This document shows, piece by piece, positions 49,714 through 58,830 of a stretch of DNA of 63,508 bases. A program made the translations under genes and the position numbers. Positions within the stretch are counted from its first letter, which is position 1. Each line of letters opens with the position of its first letter. Source of the stretch: Bacteroidales bacterium (GTDB lineage Bacteria > Bacteroidota > Bacteroidia > Bacteroidales > F082); contig JAEFAE010000010.1 in assembly GCA_016291135.1 (NCBI GenBank), positions 1 to 63,508 of the forward strand, in the 5' to 3' direction. The notes beneath the pieces were generated by a model. The model was given only the letters and a program-made list of their open reading frames with translations, did no database searches and was not told where the DNA came from.

Positions 49714-51204
49714 TCAGCGTTTGATCAGCCGTACCGTCTGAACGGTGCCTTGGGCGGAGCGTGCCACGACGGTATAGACGCCGGCGGGGAACGCCTGCAG
49801 GTCGACCGTGGCCGTCGCGCCTTCGGCGGCGCCTTGCAGCACCTGCTGGCCTGTGAGGGTGTACACTTCGTAGGTGAACCCCGCGCCTTGTCCGGCAGCC
49901 AGCACAAACAGGCCTTCGGTGGGGTTGGGATAGGCGTTGGTGGCCGATGGGCTTGCCTCGGCGAGGCTCCAGTCGTTGACCGTGAGGATGGGCAGATAGG
50001 CGACGAGGCCATGGTCCGCTCCGAGGTCGGGACGGTGGTAGATGACGCCTTCGGCGAATTCCTCCGTGGTGCCGCCCCAGTAGTTGCCTACGGCGCTGGC
50101 GTCGTTGGTGCCTTCGAGGTAGAGGGCATACGCCTGATCGGTGCCATTGGAACCGTTGTGGTTGTTGTAGAGGATGTTGTGTCCGTAGTCGTCGGCAGTG
50201 CCCATGTCGAGCGTGGCCTGTCCCTGTACGAGCACGCCCCAGAGGTTGCTGTGGAGGAGGTTGTGGCGCAGCGTGGCTTTGGTCTGGTCTTGCAGGCAGA
50301 CGCCGAAACCATCGTTGGCGGGGTTGGGGGCGATCTGGTTACAGACGATCTGGTTGTCACGGAGCAGTGCATCGACATGAAGGCCTTGTTGGCAGTATCC
50401 GTAGCGGTTGTCGGCGATGAAGCAGCCTTGGACAAGGACCTTGGTGCCCTCCTGTTCCCTCGGGTCTGTGATCATGATGCCGCCCACCAGCGGATAGAGC
50501 CCGACCACCTTGCTGTTGAGGAGGCGCAGGGTGTCCGCCCCTCCCTGGCGGAAGTCGAGTTGGGGCATGTCTTCCTTCGACAGGACGTTGTAGCGGAACT
50601 CGCAGCGATCGATCTGGGGGGAGCCGTTGACGCCGCTGATGGCGGACCCGTAGTTGCCTTGGAAGATGCATCCGGTGAGCACGGGGTCACAGCCACGGTA
50701 CTGGATCGCTCCATTGGTTTCGGTCTTGTCGAACGATTGGAACAGACAGTCGTCGAACGAGACGGCACTCTCAATCACTTGGATGCCGCTCATATAGAAC
50801 ATCTTGGTATGGACAAAGCGTGACGCCTCGGTGCTGTGGTCGAGAACGACGCGGAGGCGGCTCACCGAGTCGGGCTCCAGATAGACGTCGATGTCGCCGC
50901 AGTCGATGACAAGTCCCCCCTTGATGGTCAGCAACACGTTGCCATGGCAGAGGATGCCGCCGGCGTCGGCGTCGATGGTGGTGAAGTCTTCGGGCACCAC
51001 GGTCAGGCAGTCGTGGGGCGCGATGGTCAGGTCTTGATGGAAATGATAGGCGCCCGTCCCCGTTTCGTGGGTGACGCAGCCTTCTGACGAAGCTACCAGG
51101 TCGCGCAAGGTGTAGGTGGTTCCATTGCCTGGGCTGGTCCATTGTCCCATGGTCAGGGAGACTTGGATCAGTGTCAATCCGATTAAGAGTAGTAACTTTT
51201 TCAT
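49714..51204 (-). CDS. T9SS cargo with right-handed beta-helix
   Basis: 496 residues with a signal peptide (SLTMGQ). The central part shows short repeating strands with Asn and Gly turns, typical of pectate-lyase-like parallel beta-helices (SFDDCLFQSF, VLTGCIFQGNYGSAIS, QIDRCEFRYNV, ATLRHNLLHSNLWGVLVQ). A C-terminal sorting domain follows (NAYPNPTEGLFVLAA to VRLIKR). Beta-helix proteins of this kind bind or cleave polysaccharides, but no catalytic signature is clear. It begins 34 nt after trkH and has no obvious promoter of its own. Confidence 0.87.
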   Translation of the reverse strand: MKKLLLLIGLTLIQVSLTMGQWTSPGNGTTYTLRDLVASSEGCVTHETGTGAYHFHQDLTIAPHDCLTVVPEDFTTIDADAGGILCHGNVLLTIKGGLVIDCGDIDVYLEPDSVSRLRVVLDHSTEASRFVHTKMFYMSGIQVIESAVSFDDCLFQSFDKTETNGAIQYRGCDPVLTGCIFQGNYGSAISGVNGSPQIDRCEFRYNVLSKEDMPQLDFRQGGADTLRLLNSKVVGLYPLVGGIMITDPREQEGTKVLVQGCFIADNRYGYCQQGLHVDALLRDNQIVCNQIAPNPANDGFGVCLQDQTKATLRHNLLHSNLWGVLVQGQATLDMGTADDYGHNILYNNHNGSNGTDQAYALYLEGTNDASAVGNYWGGTTEEFAEGVIYHRPDLGADHGLVAYLPILTVNDWSLAEASPSATNAYPNPTEGLFVLAAGQGAGFTYEVYTLTGQQVLQGAAEGATATVDLQAFPAGVYTVVARSAQGTVQTVRLIKR

Positions 51205-51238
51205 ATACAGTGATTTAAATAGTATTCATTTGGATAGG

Positions 51239-52699
51239 TCAGCTCCTCCAGAAGTTTCTTGAGAACAGCGTGATCAAGGTAAAGACTTCGACCCGGCCCA
51301 GGAGCATGAACACGGCCAACACCCATTTGGCGGCTTGGGGAAGGAAGGCATAGGTGCCATAAGGCCCCACGTCGCCGATGCCGGTTCCGATGTTGCTCAG
51401 GGTGGCGATGGAGGCACCCACCGAGGTGTTGAAATCGACGCCCATGCCGAGCAGGATGACGATGCCGCCGATAAACACGAAGAAATACACGAACACGAAG
51501 GTCATCGTCTTGGAGAGGGTGCTGTTGGAGATGGATTTCTTGTTGATCTTCACCGGGATGACCGCATTGGGATGGATGATGCGTTTCAACTCGAGGTAGG
51601 TGTTCTTGGTGAAGATGAGGTGTCGTATGATCTTGATGCCGCCCGCCGTGGAGCCGGAGCAGGCTCCGATGAACATCAACAACAGTAGCAGGGTCCAGAA
51701 CACGGCGGGCCACTGGTTGTAGTCGTGCACAAAGAACCCTGTCGTGGTCAAGGCCGAGGCGGCACTGAAGAACCCGGCTCGCAGGGAGCTGCCGACGGGC
51801 ATCTTGACGGAGAAGGCCAGCATCACCGCAAGCAGGGTGCCGACTCCAAGCACAAGGATCATGAAATGCTTGAACTCCTCGTTGCGGAACAGGGCCATCG
51901 GGTTACGCACCAAGGTGATGAGCAGCAGGGTGAAGTTGCATCCCGAAAGCAGCATGAAGAAGAACACGACCATCTGCGTGTAGTTGGAGTAGCCGGCCAG
52001 GCTGCTGGAATGGGTGGAGAAGCCGCCGGAGGAGATGGTGGTCATGGAGTGGCATACGGCATCGAACCAGTCCATGTCGCCTCCATGCAGCAAGATGATT
52101 TCCAATAGGGTGAAGAAGGCATACAGGCCCCATAGGCGCTTGGTGGTATGCATGATGCGGGGGTGGAGCTTGTCGTAGTTGATGCCGTTCATCTCAGCCA
52201 CAAACAGCTGCATCCCGCCGGCGCTGAGGAAGGGAAGGAGGGCCACGGCGAACACGATGACGGCCAAACCGCCGAGCCACTGTGTCATGCTGCGCCACAA
52301 CAGGATGTCTTTCGGGACGGACTCGAGTTGGGTGAGCGTGCTGGCACCGGTGGTGGTGAAGCCGGAGAGGGCCTCAAAGAAGGCGTCGGTGAAATTGGGG
52401 ACGCTTTTGCTGAGCAGGAAAGGCAAGCCGCCAAACACCGAGACCACGACCCACGACAGCGAGATGGTAAGGACGCCTTCACGGAAGTTGAGCCGTTGTC
52501 CTTTGCGTCTTCGCGTCGAGAACAGCAGGATAAACCCGGTGAGGGTGGTGATCAAGGCCGACATGGGGATGCTGTACACATGGATGCCATGGTGCTGGTA
52601 GGTTACCGGCAGGATGGTGAGCATGAACAGTCCCTCGATGAGCAGGAGCGTTCCTTGGATGCGCAACAGGACGGGGATGCTGATCTTGGCGGTGCTCAT
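51239..52699 (-). CDS. trkH: TrkH potassium uptake channel subunit
   Basis: 486 residues with about ten hydrophobic segments arranged as four helix-pore-helix repeats. Selectivity-filter-like motifs include SGFTTTGAS, TTISSGGFSTH, ALTTTGFF and LSNIGTGIGDVG, each with the Thr-x-Gly or Gly core that coordinates K+. A pore arginine-type region follows SGSTAGGIKI. TrkH forms the K+ translocating dimer, gated by the TrkA ring encoded immediately upstream (33-bp gap). Together they take up potassium for osmotic and pH homeostasis. Confidence 0.95.
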   Translation of the reverse strand: MSTAKISIPVLLRIQGTLLLIEGLFMLTILPVTYQHHGIHVYSIPMSALITTLTGFILLFSTRRRKGQRLNFREGVLTISLSWVVVSVFGGLPFLLSKSVPNFTDAFFEALSGFTTTGASTLTQLESVPKDILLWRSMTQWLGGLAVIVFAVALLPFLSAGGMQLFVAEMNGINYDKLHPRIMHTTKRLWGLYAFFTLLEIILLHGGDMDWFDAVCHSMTTISSGGFSTHSSSLAGYSNYTQMVVFFFMLLSGCNFTLLLITLVRNPMALFRNEEFKHFMILVLGVGTLLAVMLAFSVKMPVGSSLRAGFFSAASALTTTGFFVHDYNQWPAVFWTLLLLLMFIGACSGSTAGGIKIIRHLIFTKNTYLELKRIIHPNAVIPVKINKKSISNSTLSKTMTFVFVYFFVFIGGIVILLGMGVDFNTSVGASIATLSNIGTGIGDVGPYGTYAFLPQAAKWVLAVFMLLGRVEVFTLITLFSRNFWRS

Positions 52700-52732
52700 C
52701 GTGATGAAAGCTTGGTGAAACGTAAGGCTAGG

Positions 52733-54073
52733 TTAGTGGAACAGCCGTTCGACGGCGGGGATGGCGTTGGGCAGGGCCAATACCACCACACGGTCGTCGG
52801 TCTGGATCTCGAATTCCTCGGTGGCGATGTAGCTCTCTCCGTCGCGTACGATGCCGCAGATGATGGCGTCGGTGGGCATGTCGAGCTTGCCGATCATCTT
52901 TCGGGTGACGGCGGCGCCCTGGCGCACCTCGAACTCGACGATGTCGGCGTCGATGCCGCTGAGGCATTTCATCGACGACACCTTGGCACCCAGGGTGTAA
53001 CGCACCATGTAGCTGGCGGCGATGAGTTTCTTGTTGATGATGCTGTCGATGCCGATGTTCTGCGAGATGTCGATGTAGTCGATGTTCTCGACCAGGGCGA
53101 TGGTCTTTTTCACCCCGAACGCCTTGGCCTGGAGACAGGTCAGGATGTTGGTCTCGGTGTTGTCGGTGACGGCGATGAAGGCGTCCATGCCTGCGATGCC
53201 TTCTTCCTCGAGGATGTCGAGGTTACGGGCGTCGGCATGGACCACCAGGGCCTTCGATAGGATGTTGGTGAGGTCGGAGCAACGGTTTTTGTCGTTCTCC
53301 AGGATCTTGATGTTGAGGTCGTTTTCCAATCGTTTGGCGGTGATCCTTCCGACACGGCCACCGCCCACGATCATGACGTTATGGACATTGATCTGCTTCT
53401 TGCCGCTCAGCCGGATGATGTCTTTGATGGCATGGGGCTTGGTCACCACATAGACCATGTCGGCCAGCTGGAACACCGTGTCGTTCTGAGGGATGAAGGT
53501 GTTTTGCCGGCGGTGGATGGCGGCGATACGGAAATCGATGTGCTGGTATTGCTCGGTGACTTCCTCGACGCTCTTCCCGATGATCTCGGCTTCCGACTCA
53601 AGCTTCACCATGAACAGTTGCAGCTTGCCGCCCGAAAAGTCGTAGGTCTCCAGCGAGGCGTTTTGTTTCAGCAGCGAGATGATCTCCTGGGCGGCGATGT
53701 CTTCGGGCGACACCAATCCGTCGATGCCCAGGTCTTGATACATGCGCCATACCTCGGGACTCAGGTTTTCCATCGTGTTGACACGGGCGATCACTTTCTT
53801 GGCCCCCAGCTTTTTGGCGATGATGGCCGTGAGCAGGTTGATGTGCTCGTCGTGGAGCACGGAGATCACCAGGTCGGTATGCGAGACGTTGGCCCTGCGC
53901 AACACGGAGGTGGAGGTGGAATCGCCCGTGATGGTCATCAGGTCGGAATGCGATTCCACCATCTTCAACAGCTCTTCGTGCGGGTCAACAATGGTGATGT
54001 TGTGGTTGTCGCGCACCAAGGCTTCCGCCAAGTGCAGTCCCACTTCACCGTCGCCAGCAATGATAATGTCCAT
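52733..54073 (-). CDS. trkA: TrkA potassium uptake regulatory subunit
   Basis: 446 residues made of two tandem RCK modules. The first Rossmann fold has GDGEVGLHLAEAL at residues 7-19; the second has VMIVGGGRVGRITAKRL near 234. Each is followed by a TrkA-C domain (ELIGKSVEEV-like SEAEIIGKSVEEVTE, and AAVTRKMIGKLDMP). NAD(H) or ATP binding to these folds gates TrkH. The full two-RCK length (about 450) is present. It is in an operon with trkH, and a DUF937 gene lies 29 bp upstream on the same strand. Confidence 0.95.
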   Translation of the reverse strand: MDIIIAGDGEVGLHLAEALVRDNHNITIVDPHEELLKMVESHSDLMTITGDSTSTSVLRRANVSHTDLVISVLHDEHINLLTAIIAKKLGAKKVIARVNTMENLSPEVWRMYQDLGIDGLVSPEDIAAQEIISLLKQNASLETYDFSGGKLQLFMVKLESEAEIIGKSVEEVTEQYQHIDFRIAAIHRRQNTFIPQNDTVFQLADMVYVVTKPHAIKDIIRLSGKKQINVHNVMIVGGGRVGRITAKRLENDLNIKILENDKNRCSDLTNILSKALVVHADARNLDILEEEGIAGMDAFIAVTDNTETNILTCLQAKAFGVKKTIALVENIDYIDISQNIGIDSIINKKLIAASYMVRYTLGAKVSSMKCLSGIDADIVEFEVRQGAAVTRKMIGKLDMPTDAIICGIVRDGESYIATEEFEIQTDDRVVVLALPNAIPAVERLFH

Positions 54074-54102
54074 GGTTCAGTTGTTCGGTTAGTCAGTTTC
54101 CG

Positions 54103-54663
54103 TTATTTCATGAAGCCTTCGATGATGTCCGGGATGCCGTTGTTGTTCTTGTCGCCCATGGCACCGCCCAACAGGCTTCCGAGGCCACCGCCCGAGGCTT
54201 GGGGTTTGGCGCTGCCGCCGCCGAGGATGGCGCCGAGCATGCCGCCCAGGCCGCCGATGCCGACGTTGTTGCTCTTCTGACCCTTGCCAAGGAGGCCAAG
54301 GAGCATGGGAAGGATGGCGGAGAGGATGCCGCCTGCCTGGTTGGTGCTCACGCCGTTCTTCTTGGCCAAGGCCGAAATGAAGGAATCGGAGTTGCCGCCC
54401 AGGATGTGTCCCAGGATTTTGCTGCCGTCGAGCAGGTTGGCACTGTTCAGGTTGATACCGTCGCCCAGATGGCTGGCCAAGGCGCCGGCCAGCGAAGAGG
54501 CGCCGCTTTCGGTGGCGGTGTTCTTCTGCATGGCGCCGATGAGGGTCGGCAAGGCACTCGTGATCACCGAGTTCACCTGGTTGCTGTTCATGTTGAATTG
54601 TTTGCCCATGTCGTTGACGGCACTGCCGGCGGTCAACGCTCCTAAGATGCTGTTAAGGTCCAT
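54103..54663 (-). CDS. DUF937 protein
   Basis: 186 residues. The N-terminal 120 residues are helical, of the DUF937 type (ALTAGSAVNDMGKQFNMNSN, VNSVITSALPTLIGAMQKN, GGILSAILPMLLGLLGKG). A Gly-rich tail follows (GIGGLGGMLGAILGGGSA) and the protein ends DKNNNGIPDIIEGFMK, which resembles a short calcium-binding loop. There is no signal peptide. DUF937 proteins (YidB-like) have no settled function. Its position in front of trkA on the same strand may be incidental or may hint at an osmotic role. Confidence 0.85.
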   Translation of the reverse strand: MDLNSILGALTAGSAVNDMGKQFNMNSNQVNSVITSALPTLIGAMQKNTATESGASSLAGALASHLGDGINLNSANLLDGSKILGHILGGNSDSFISALAKKNGVSTNQAGGILSAILPMLLGLLGKGQKSNNVGIGGLGGMLGAILGGGSAKPQASGGGLGSLLGGAMGDKNNNGIPDIIEGFMK

Positions 54664-54741
54664 AGTATTGTTTTTGTTAGTGTAGATCGATGCAAATTAA
54701 TGTTTTACTAAGCAAAAATATAAAAAACCATCTGATTTTTG

Positions 54742-54749
54742 TATCTTTG
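54742..54749 (+). promoter_or_regulatory. -7 box TATCTTTG of metG
   Basis: Matches TAnnTTTG, 33 nt before the ATG at 54783. This excludes the upstream in-frame ATG at 54690. Confidence 0.65.
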
Positions 54750-54782
54750 CAACCTGTTTTTTACAACTATTTAAGCATCACT

Positions 54783-56843
54783 ATGGAATCAACGAACAAA
54801 CACTTCAAGCGTTACACGGTAACCACGGCCTTGCCCTACGCCAACGGCCCCGTTCACATCGGTCATCTTGCCGGCGTCTATATCCCTGCCGACACTTACG
54901 TCCGTTATCTGCGAATGCGCGGCGAGGACGTCCTGTTTGTCGGTGGTTCCGACGAGCACGGTGTGCCGATCACCATCAAGGCAGAGAAGGAAGGATGCAC
55001 CCCTCAGGACATCGTCGACCGCTATCATGCCATCATCAAGAAATCGTTCGAGGAATTGGGCATCAGCTACGACATCTATTCCCGTACCTCGTCGAAGATG
55101 CATCGTGCCACCGCACAGGAGTTCTTCAAGAAGCTTTACGACGAAGGGAAGTTCATCGAGAAGGAGACGGAGCAGTACTTCGATCCGGAACGCCAGAAGT
55201 TCCTTTCCGACCGTTATATTGTGGGCACCTGCCCGAAATGCGGTGCCGAGGGTGCCTACGGCGACCAGTGCGAGAAATGCGGCTCTTCGTTGAGCCCCGA
55301 CGAGCTCATCAACCCGCATTCACAGCTTAGCGGCGCTGCCCTTGTGAAGAAACCCACCAAGCACTGGTATCTGCCGCTCGACCAATACGAGCCTTGGCTC
55401 CGCGAGTGGATCCTCGAAGGCCATAAGGAATGGAAATCCAACGTCTATGGCCAGGTGAAGAGCTGGCTCGACGGAGGCTTGCAACCCCGTGCCGTCACCC
55501 GCGACCTCGACTGGGGTGTCCCCGTCCCGTTGGAGAATGCCGACGGCAAGGTGCTCTACGTGTGGTTCGATGCCCCCATCGGCTACATCTCCAACACCAA
55601 GGAGATCTGCGAACAGCGTGGCGACGACTGGGAGAAGTGGTGGAAAGACCCTGAGACCAAGCTGGTACACTTCATCGGCAAGGACAACATCGTGTTCCAC
55701 TGCATTATCTTCCCTTGCATGATGAAGGCTTACGGCGACTACATCATGCCCGACAACGTCCCCGCCAACGAGTTCCTCAACCTCGAGAACGACAAGATCT
55801 CGACCTCACGTAACTGGGCCGTGTGGCTCCACGAGTACCTCGAGGAGTTCCCCGGCAAGCAAGACGTATTGCGTTATGTGCTCACCGCCAACGCCCCTGA
55901 GACCAAAGACAACAACTTCACCTGGAAGGACTATCAGGACCGCAACAACAACGAGCTGCTGGCCATCTTCGGCAACTTTGTCAACCGCACCTTGGTGTTG
56001 ACCCACAAGTACTACGAAGGCGCTGTGCCCGTCTTGGGTGGATTGAACGATACCGACAAGGCCGTCATCGAAGAGATGAATGCCTATCCTTCAAAGATCG
56101 GCCACCTGCTCGATACTTACAAATTCCGTGAAGCCCTCTCCGAGCTGATGAACCTGGCCCGTCTCGGTAATAAATACCTCACCGACAACGAGCCTTGGAA
56201 GCAGATCAAGACCGACCCGGAACGTGTCAAGACCGTGATGGCCGTCAGCTTGCAGATTGTGGCGCACCTCGCCATCTTGAGCGAGCCTTTCCTGCCGTTC
56301 AGCGCCAAGAAGCTCCAGCAGATGATTGGCCTCACCGTGAAGGGGTGGAATGATGCATGTGAGACCGTTTTGCTGCCCGAGGGCCATGTCATCGGCCAGC
56401 CCGAGTTGCTGTTCGAGAAGGTTGAGGACCGCGTGGTGGCCGCCCAGTTGCAGAAGTTGGAAGACACTAAGAAGGCCAACCAGCTCAATGCCTGGAAGCC
56501 TGCCGAGGTGAAGCAGAACGTCAGCTTCGACGACTTCATGAAAGTGGATATCCGTGTGGGTACCATCTTGGAGTGCCAGAAGGTGCCAAAGGCCGACAAG
56601 CTGTTGCAGTTCCTCATCGACGACGGGATGAACAAACGCACCATCGTGAGCGGCATCGCCAAGTACTACACCGAGCCTGAGAAGCTCGTCGGCAAGCAGG
56701 TCTGCTTCATCGCCAACTTCGAGCCGCGCAAGCTCAAGGGTGTGGTCAGCGAGGGCATGATCCTCTCCGCCGAGGACAAAGACGGCCGTCTCGTTCTGCT
56801 CACCCCCAGCGACCTGGTCGCCCCGGGATGCTCCGTGGGTTAA
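54783..56843 (+). CDS. metG: Methionyl-tRNA synthetase
   Basis: 686 residues; charges initiator and elongator tRNA with methionine. The HIGH motif is at 25-28 ([11 protein letters not shown]), four zinc-binding cysteines at 150, 153, 163 and 166 (CPKC and CEKC), and a KMSKS-type loop as DKISTSRN. An anticodon-binding helical domain follows. A C-terminal EMAP/Trbp111-type tRNA-binding domain (about residues 575-686: [20 protein letters not shown], then [17 protein letters not shown]) provides dimerisation. Length and domain order are normal. It is a housekeeping gene, so the boundary with accessory DNA lies right after it. Confidence 0.97.
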   Translation: MESTNKHFKRYTVTTALPYANGPVHIGHLAGVYIPADTYVRYLRMRGEDVLFVGGSDEHGVPITIKAEKEGCTPQDIVDRYHAIIKKSFEELGISYDIYSRTSSKMHRATAQEFFKKLYDEGKFIEKETEQYFDPERQKFLSDRYIVGTCPKCGAEGAYGDQCEKCGSSLSPDELINPHSQLSGAALVKKPTKHWYLPLDQYEPWLREWILEGHKEWKSNVYGQVKSWLDGGLQPRAVTRDLDWGVPVPLENADGKVLYVWFDAPIGYISNTKEICEQRGDDWEKWWKDPETKLVHFIGKDNIVFHCIIFPCMMKAYGDYIMPDNVPANEFLNLENDKISTSRNWAVWLHEYLEEFPGKQDVLRYVLTANAPETKDNNFTWKDYQDRNNNELLAIFGNFVNRTLVLTHKYYEGAVPVLGGLNDTDKAVIEEMNAYPSKIGHLLDTYKFREALSELMNLARLGNKYLTDNEPWKQIKTDPERVKTVMAVSLQIVAHLAILSEPFLPFSAKKLQQMIGLTVKGWNDACETVLLPEGHVIGQPELLFEKVEDRVVAAQLQKLEDTKKANQLNAWKPAEVKQNVSFDDFMKVDIRVGTILECQKVPKADKLLQFLIDDGMNKRTIVSGIAKYYTEPEKLVGKQVCFIANFEPRKLKGVVSEGMILSAEDKDGRLVLLTPSDLVAPGCSVG

Positions 56844-56872
56844 GTATCGTCCGCGAGGAACTCCCGTCGATT

Positions 56873-56896
56873 CTGTTGTCCATGAACAGCTTTTTT
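56873..56896 (+). terminator. Probable terminator of metG
   Basis: CTGTT and AACAG form a short stem around GTCCATG, followed by C and six Ts. It is weak but well placed, and touches the start of the repeat at 56893. Confidence 0.5.
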
Positions 56897-57032
56897 GGAC
56901 GTCACAATACATACAAAGAATTACGATTCGGATGTCTAATGTTTCACCTCTTTTCTTCGTCCATTCCGATCATAGGTGCCGTATGGCGGCCACATGTGAA
57001 TATGTTTCATTGATTCAGTGGGAGGAAAATAA
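56893..57032. repeat. Direct repeat, copy 1 (lipoprotein 3' end and downstream)
   Basis: This segment, beginning TTTTGGACGTCACAATACAT, recurs at 59985-60122 with few changes. It covers about 43 bp after the stop and about 95 bp of the 3' end of the lipoprotein gene. Confidence 0.9.
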
Positions 57033-57463
57033 AACCAAGCGTCATCCACTAGCCATGATTCATTCCTGTCTTCAAAATCCTGCCTGCTTAAATCATACCG
57101 TTGTAGCACCATGTTGTATTTTATGATAGTGTCCCAGGAATACAAATCAACGGTATCGGCATCAAATATATAAAAAGAAATGGTATCATTACCGCAGAAA
57201 ATCTCCTCTATTGGTGATGCAAAATACTCTCTGAAAGCCACTGTGTCTTTTGTTTTTAGTTTTTCCCAAGATTCTATATAACAATTAATGTTTATATCCA
57301 TCGGTAAAATTGTGTCGGGATATAGCGAAATACAATTTAACTCAGGAGAAGCAAAATAGATGGAATTTGTATAATTATTAACCATGTTGATATGAAATAA
57401 TGGATCACAACCCGCAAATGCAAAGAATAATCCTAAAATACCTATTCTGATAATTGTTTTCAT
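56936..57463 (-). CDS. Lipoprotein, candidate immunity protein (copy 1)
   Basis: 175 residues from ATG 57463 (MKTIIRIGILGLFFAFAGC, lipobox FAGC). It is a paralog of the 60028-60531 product: both have CDPL(F/Y)H at the mature start, a core (I)YDADS/FDADTVDLYSWDT, LQRYD, and a near-identical C-terminus (MKHIHMWPPYGTYDRNG then KEVKH). Divergence is strong in the middle and almost nil at the 3' end. Both sit behind RHS toxin or immunity genes on AT-rich DNA, so a role as an envelope immunity protein, or a cargo gene of the RHS cassette, is plausible but unproven. No domain is recognised. Confidence 0.7.
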   Translation of the reverse strand: MKTIIRIGILGLFFAFAGCDPLFHINMVNNYTNSIYFASPELNCISLYPDTILPMDININCYIESWEKLKTKDTVAFREYFASPIEEIFCGNDTISFYIFDADTVDLYSWDTIIKYNMVLQRYDLSRQDFEDRNESWLVDDAWFYFPPTESMKHIHMWPPYGTYDRNGRRKEVKH

Positions 57464-57565
57464 GTTTAAAGTTTTTATAAGTAGCATTCTTCATTCTCCT
57501 TTCTTTGATTTGTTCAATTGATCTAAGCAATAATAGTAATGTTTGTTCCGTATCCTTCAGTATTT

Positions 57566-58090
57566 CTATGCAAACAATCTTTTTTGACTTTCTACGTAAT
57601 TATTTAGGTTTTGATATAATGTTTTTTCGTCAAGATAACAACCATCTTTCTGTTGTTGATAGAATAAAAAAGGTTTCCATTCTTCGGGATAATTCATCTC
57701 ATCAAATAGTAATGCAACTTGATTGAGTTTTTCACTTACTAAAAGAGGTGAGTTGATGATTTCCATTAAAAACTCCAGCTCCCATATCTTGAAAAATTTA
57801 GATGGAATGTAATCAAAAACAATATCGGATAACTCATCCTCATTTTTTGAAATAACAATTCCTTCCTCTCTATACAATAGACTTTTCAGCTGTTCGAGAA
57901 ACTGATAATAGGATTCATCTAAAGCTAAATAGAGTGAAACGAAGTCTTTTTCATCAGCATGATCTACTTTATTATCTCTCAATAAAACCAAAACATCTTC
58001 TGGAGTGATCCAATTTGCTTTACACCCACAATATATCTCACCCCAACTTTGAAAATGCAGTCCAGTTTTGATTATTTCTATTGTTTTCAT
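57566..58090 (-). CDS. Likely immunity protein, DUF2247-like
   Basis: 174 residues, soluble and acidic, without a signal peptide. The start (GLHFQSWGEIYCGCKANWIT, then PEDVLVLLRDN) resembles DUF2247, a family often found beside polymorphic toxins; this is recognition from memory. The gene is AT-rich, follows the Imm11-like gene after 12 bp on the same strand, and has no toxin gene directly in front. It may therefore be an orphan immunity gene retained after its RHS toxin tail was lost, or be paired with a tail interrupted by the IS element. Confidence 0.6.
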   Translation of the reverse strand: MKTIEIIKTGLHFQSWGEIYCGCKANWITPEDVLVLLRDNKVDHADEKDFVSLYLALDESYYQFLEQLKSLLYREEGIVISKNEDELSDIVFDYIPSKFFKIWELEFLMEIINSPLLVSEKLNQVALLFDEMNYPEEWKPFLFYQQQKDGCYLDEKTLYQNLNNYVESQKRLFA

Positions 58091-58102
58091 TGTGTCTAAT
58101 AC

Positions 58103-58666
58103 TTAATAGTAAAGCCATTGGTATTCCTTAGTATTGGTGATGATGATATTAGAAACCTTGTTTTTCTCAAAAAGCGTTTTGACTTTTTCTGTGATAAAAG
58201 TGTGATTAATAAATTCAGAGACAAACATGTCACTTTTATCCCAACTGTCTTCGGAAAAGAATAAACCTTGGTAGGCTTTTGCTGTCTGACCAGGGAATAG
58301 AGTTGTGCTGTCAACAATTCTTGTTTTCGATTCGTCTATCGGTCCGCATCTGCCGGTAATGGTCAGAAGATAGTATTTCAGATCCTCATGCTTATGAATG
58401 ATTGCAGGAATTCCCTTCCAGCCAGTGATATGATTATCCATAAGAAGATTATATACTTTTTCTGAAATTAAATCTAGTGAAGCGGTTACCATGTTAAAAT
58501 CAAAGAATTTTTTTCCTAGACATGGTGAATAAACCACTTGTTTATTTGGCAATCCCTGATTTCTTAAAATTAGGGATTCGTTAAATTCGGAATTCGAGAC
58601 ATTACCTGGAATACAAACAGCTTCTCCTCGAGATCCTTTATTCATTAGGACATAAAACTCATTCAT
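58103..58666 (-). CDS. Likely immunity protein, Imm11/DUF1629-like
   Basis: 187 residues, soluble and AT-rich. Residues 60-90 (FDFNMVTASLDLISEKVYNLL, then ITGWKGIPAII) match the pattern of Imm11/Imm43-type immunity proteins, in which a 'seek-the-end' helix precedes ITG-x(3-5)-P. Residues 115-135 (VDSTTLFPGQTAKAYQGLFF) continue that pattern. It sits immediately downstream, in transcription order, of the IS element in the RHS locus. The toxin partner is not in the window. Confidence 0.62.
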   Translation of the reverse strand: MNEFYVLMNKGSRGEAVCIPGNVSNSEFNESLILRNQGLPNKQVVYSPCLGKKFFDFNMVTASLDLISEKVYNLLMDNHITGWKGIPAIIHKHEDLKYYLLTITGRCGPIDESKTRIVDSTTLFPGQTAKAYQGLFFSEDSWDKSDMFVSEFINHTFITEKVKTLFEKNKVSNIIITNTKEYQWLYY

Positions 58667-58830
58667 ACTTTTTCAATACTTCGTTAAATAATAAATAAAT
58701 ATTTGATTTTCAATATAATAATTTGTTTTTCATCGACAAGAACCGATATTTGAGTTTAATCATAGTTTATTGTTCTTGTTTATTTATTTAGAATATATAT
58801 AAATTACAATAAAATATATAAATATATTAA
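58667..58830. other. Very AT-rich gap before the IS element
   Basis: About 160 bases, mostly A and T. It presumably contains the promoter of the Imm11-like gene, but I find no clear TAnnTTTG box. The IS left end follows at about 58831. Confidence 0.4.
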
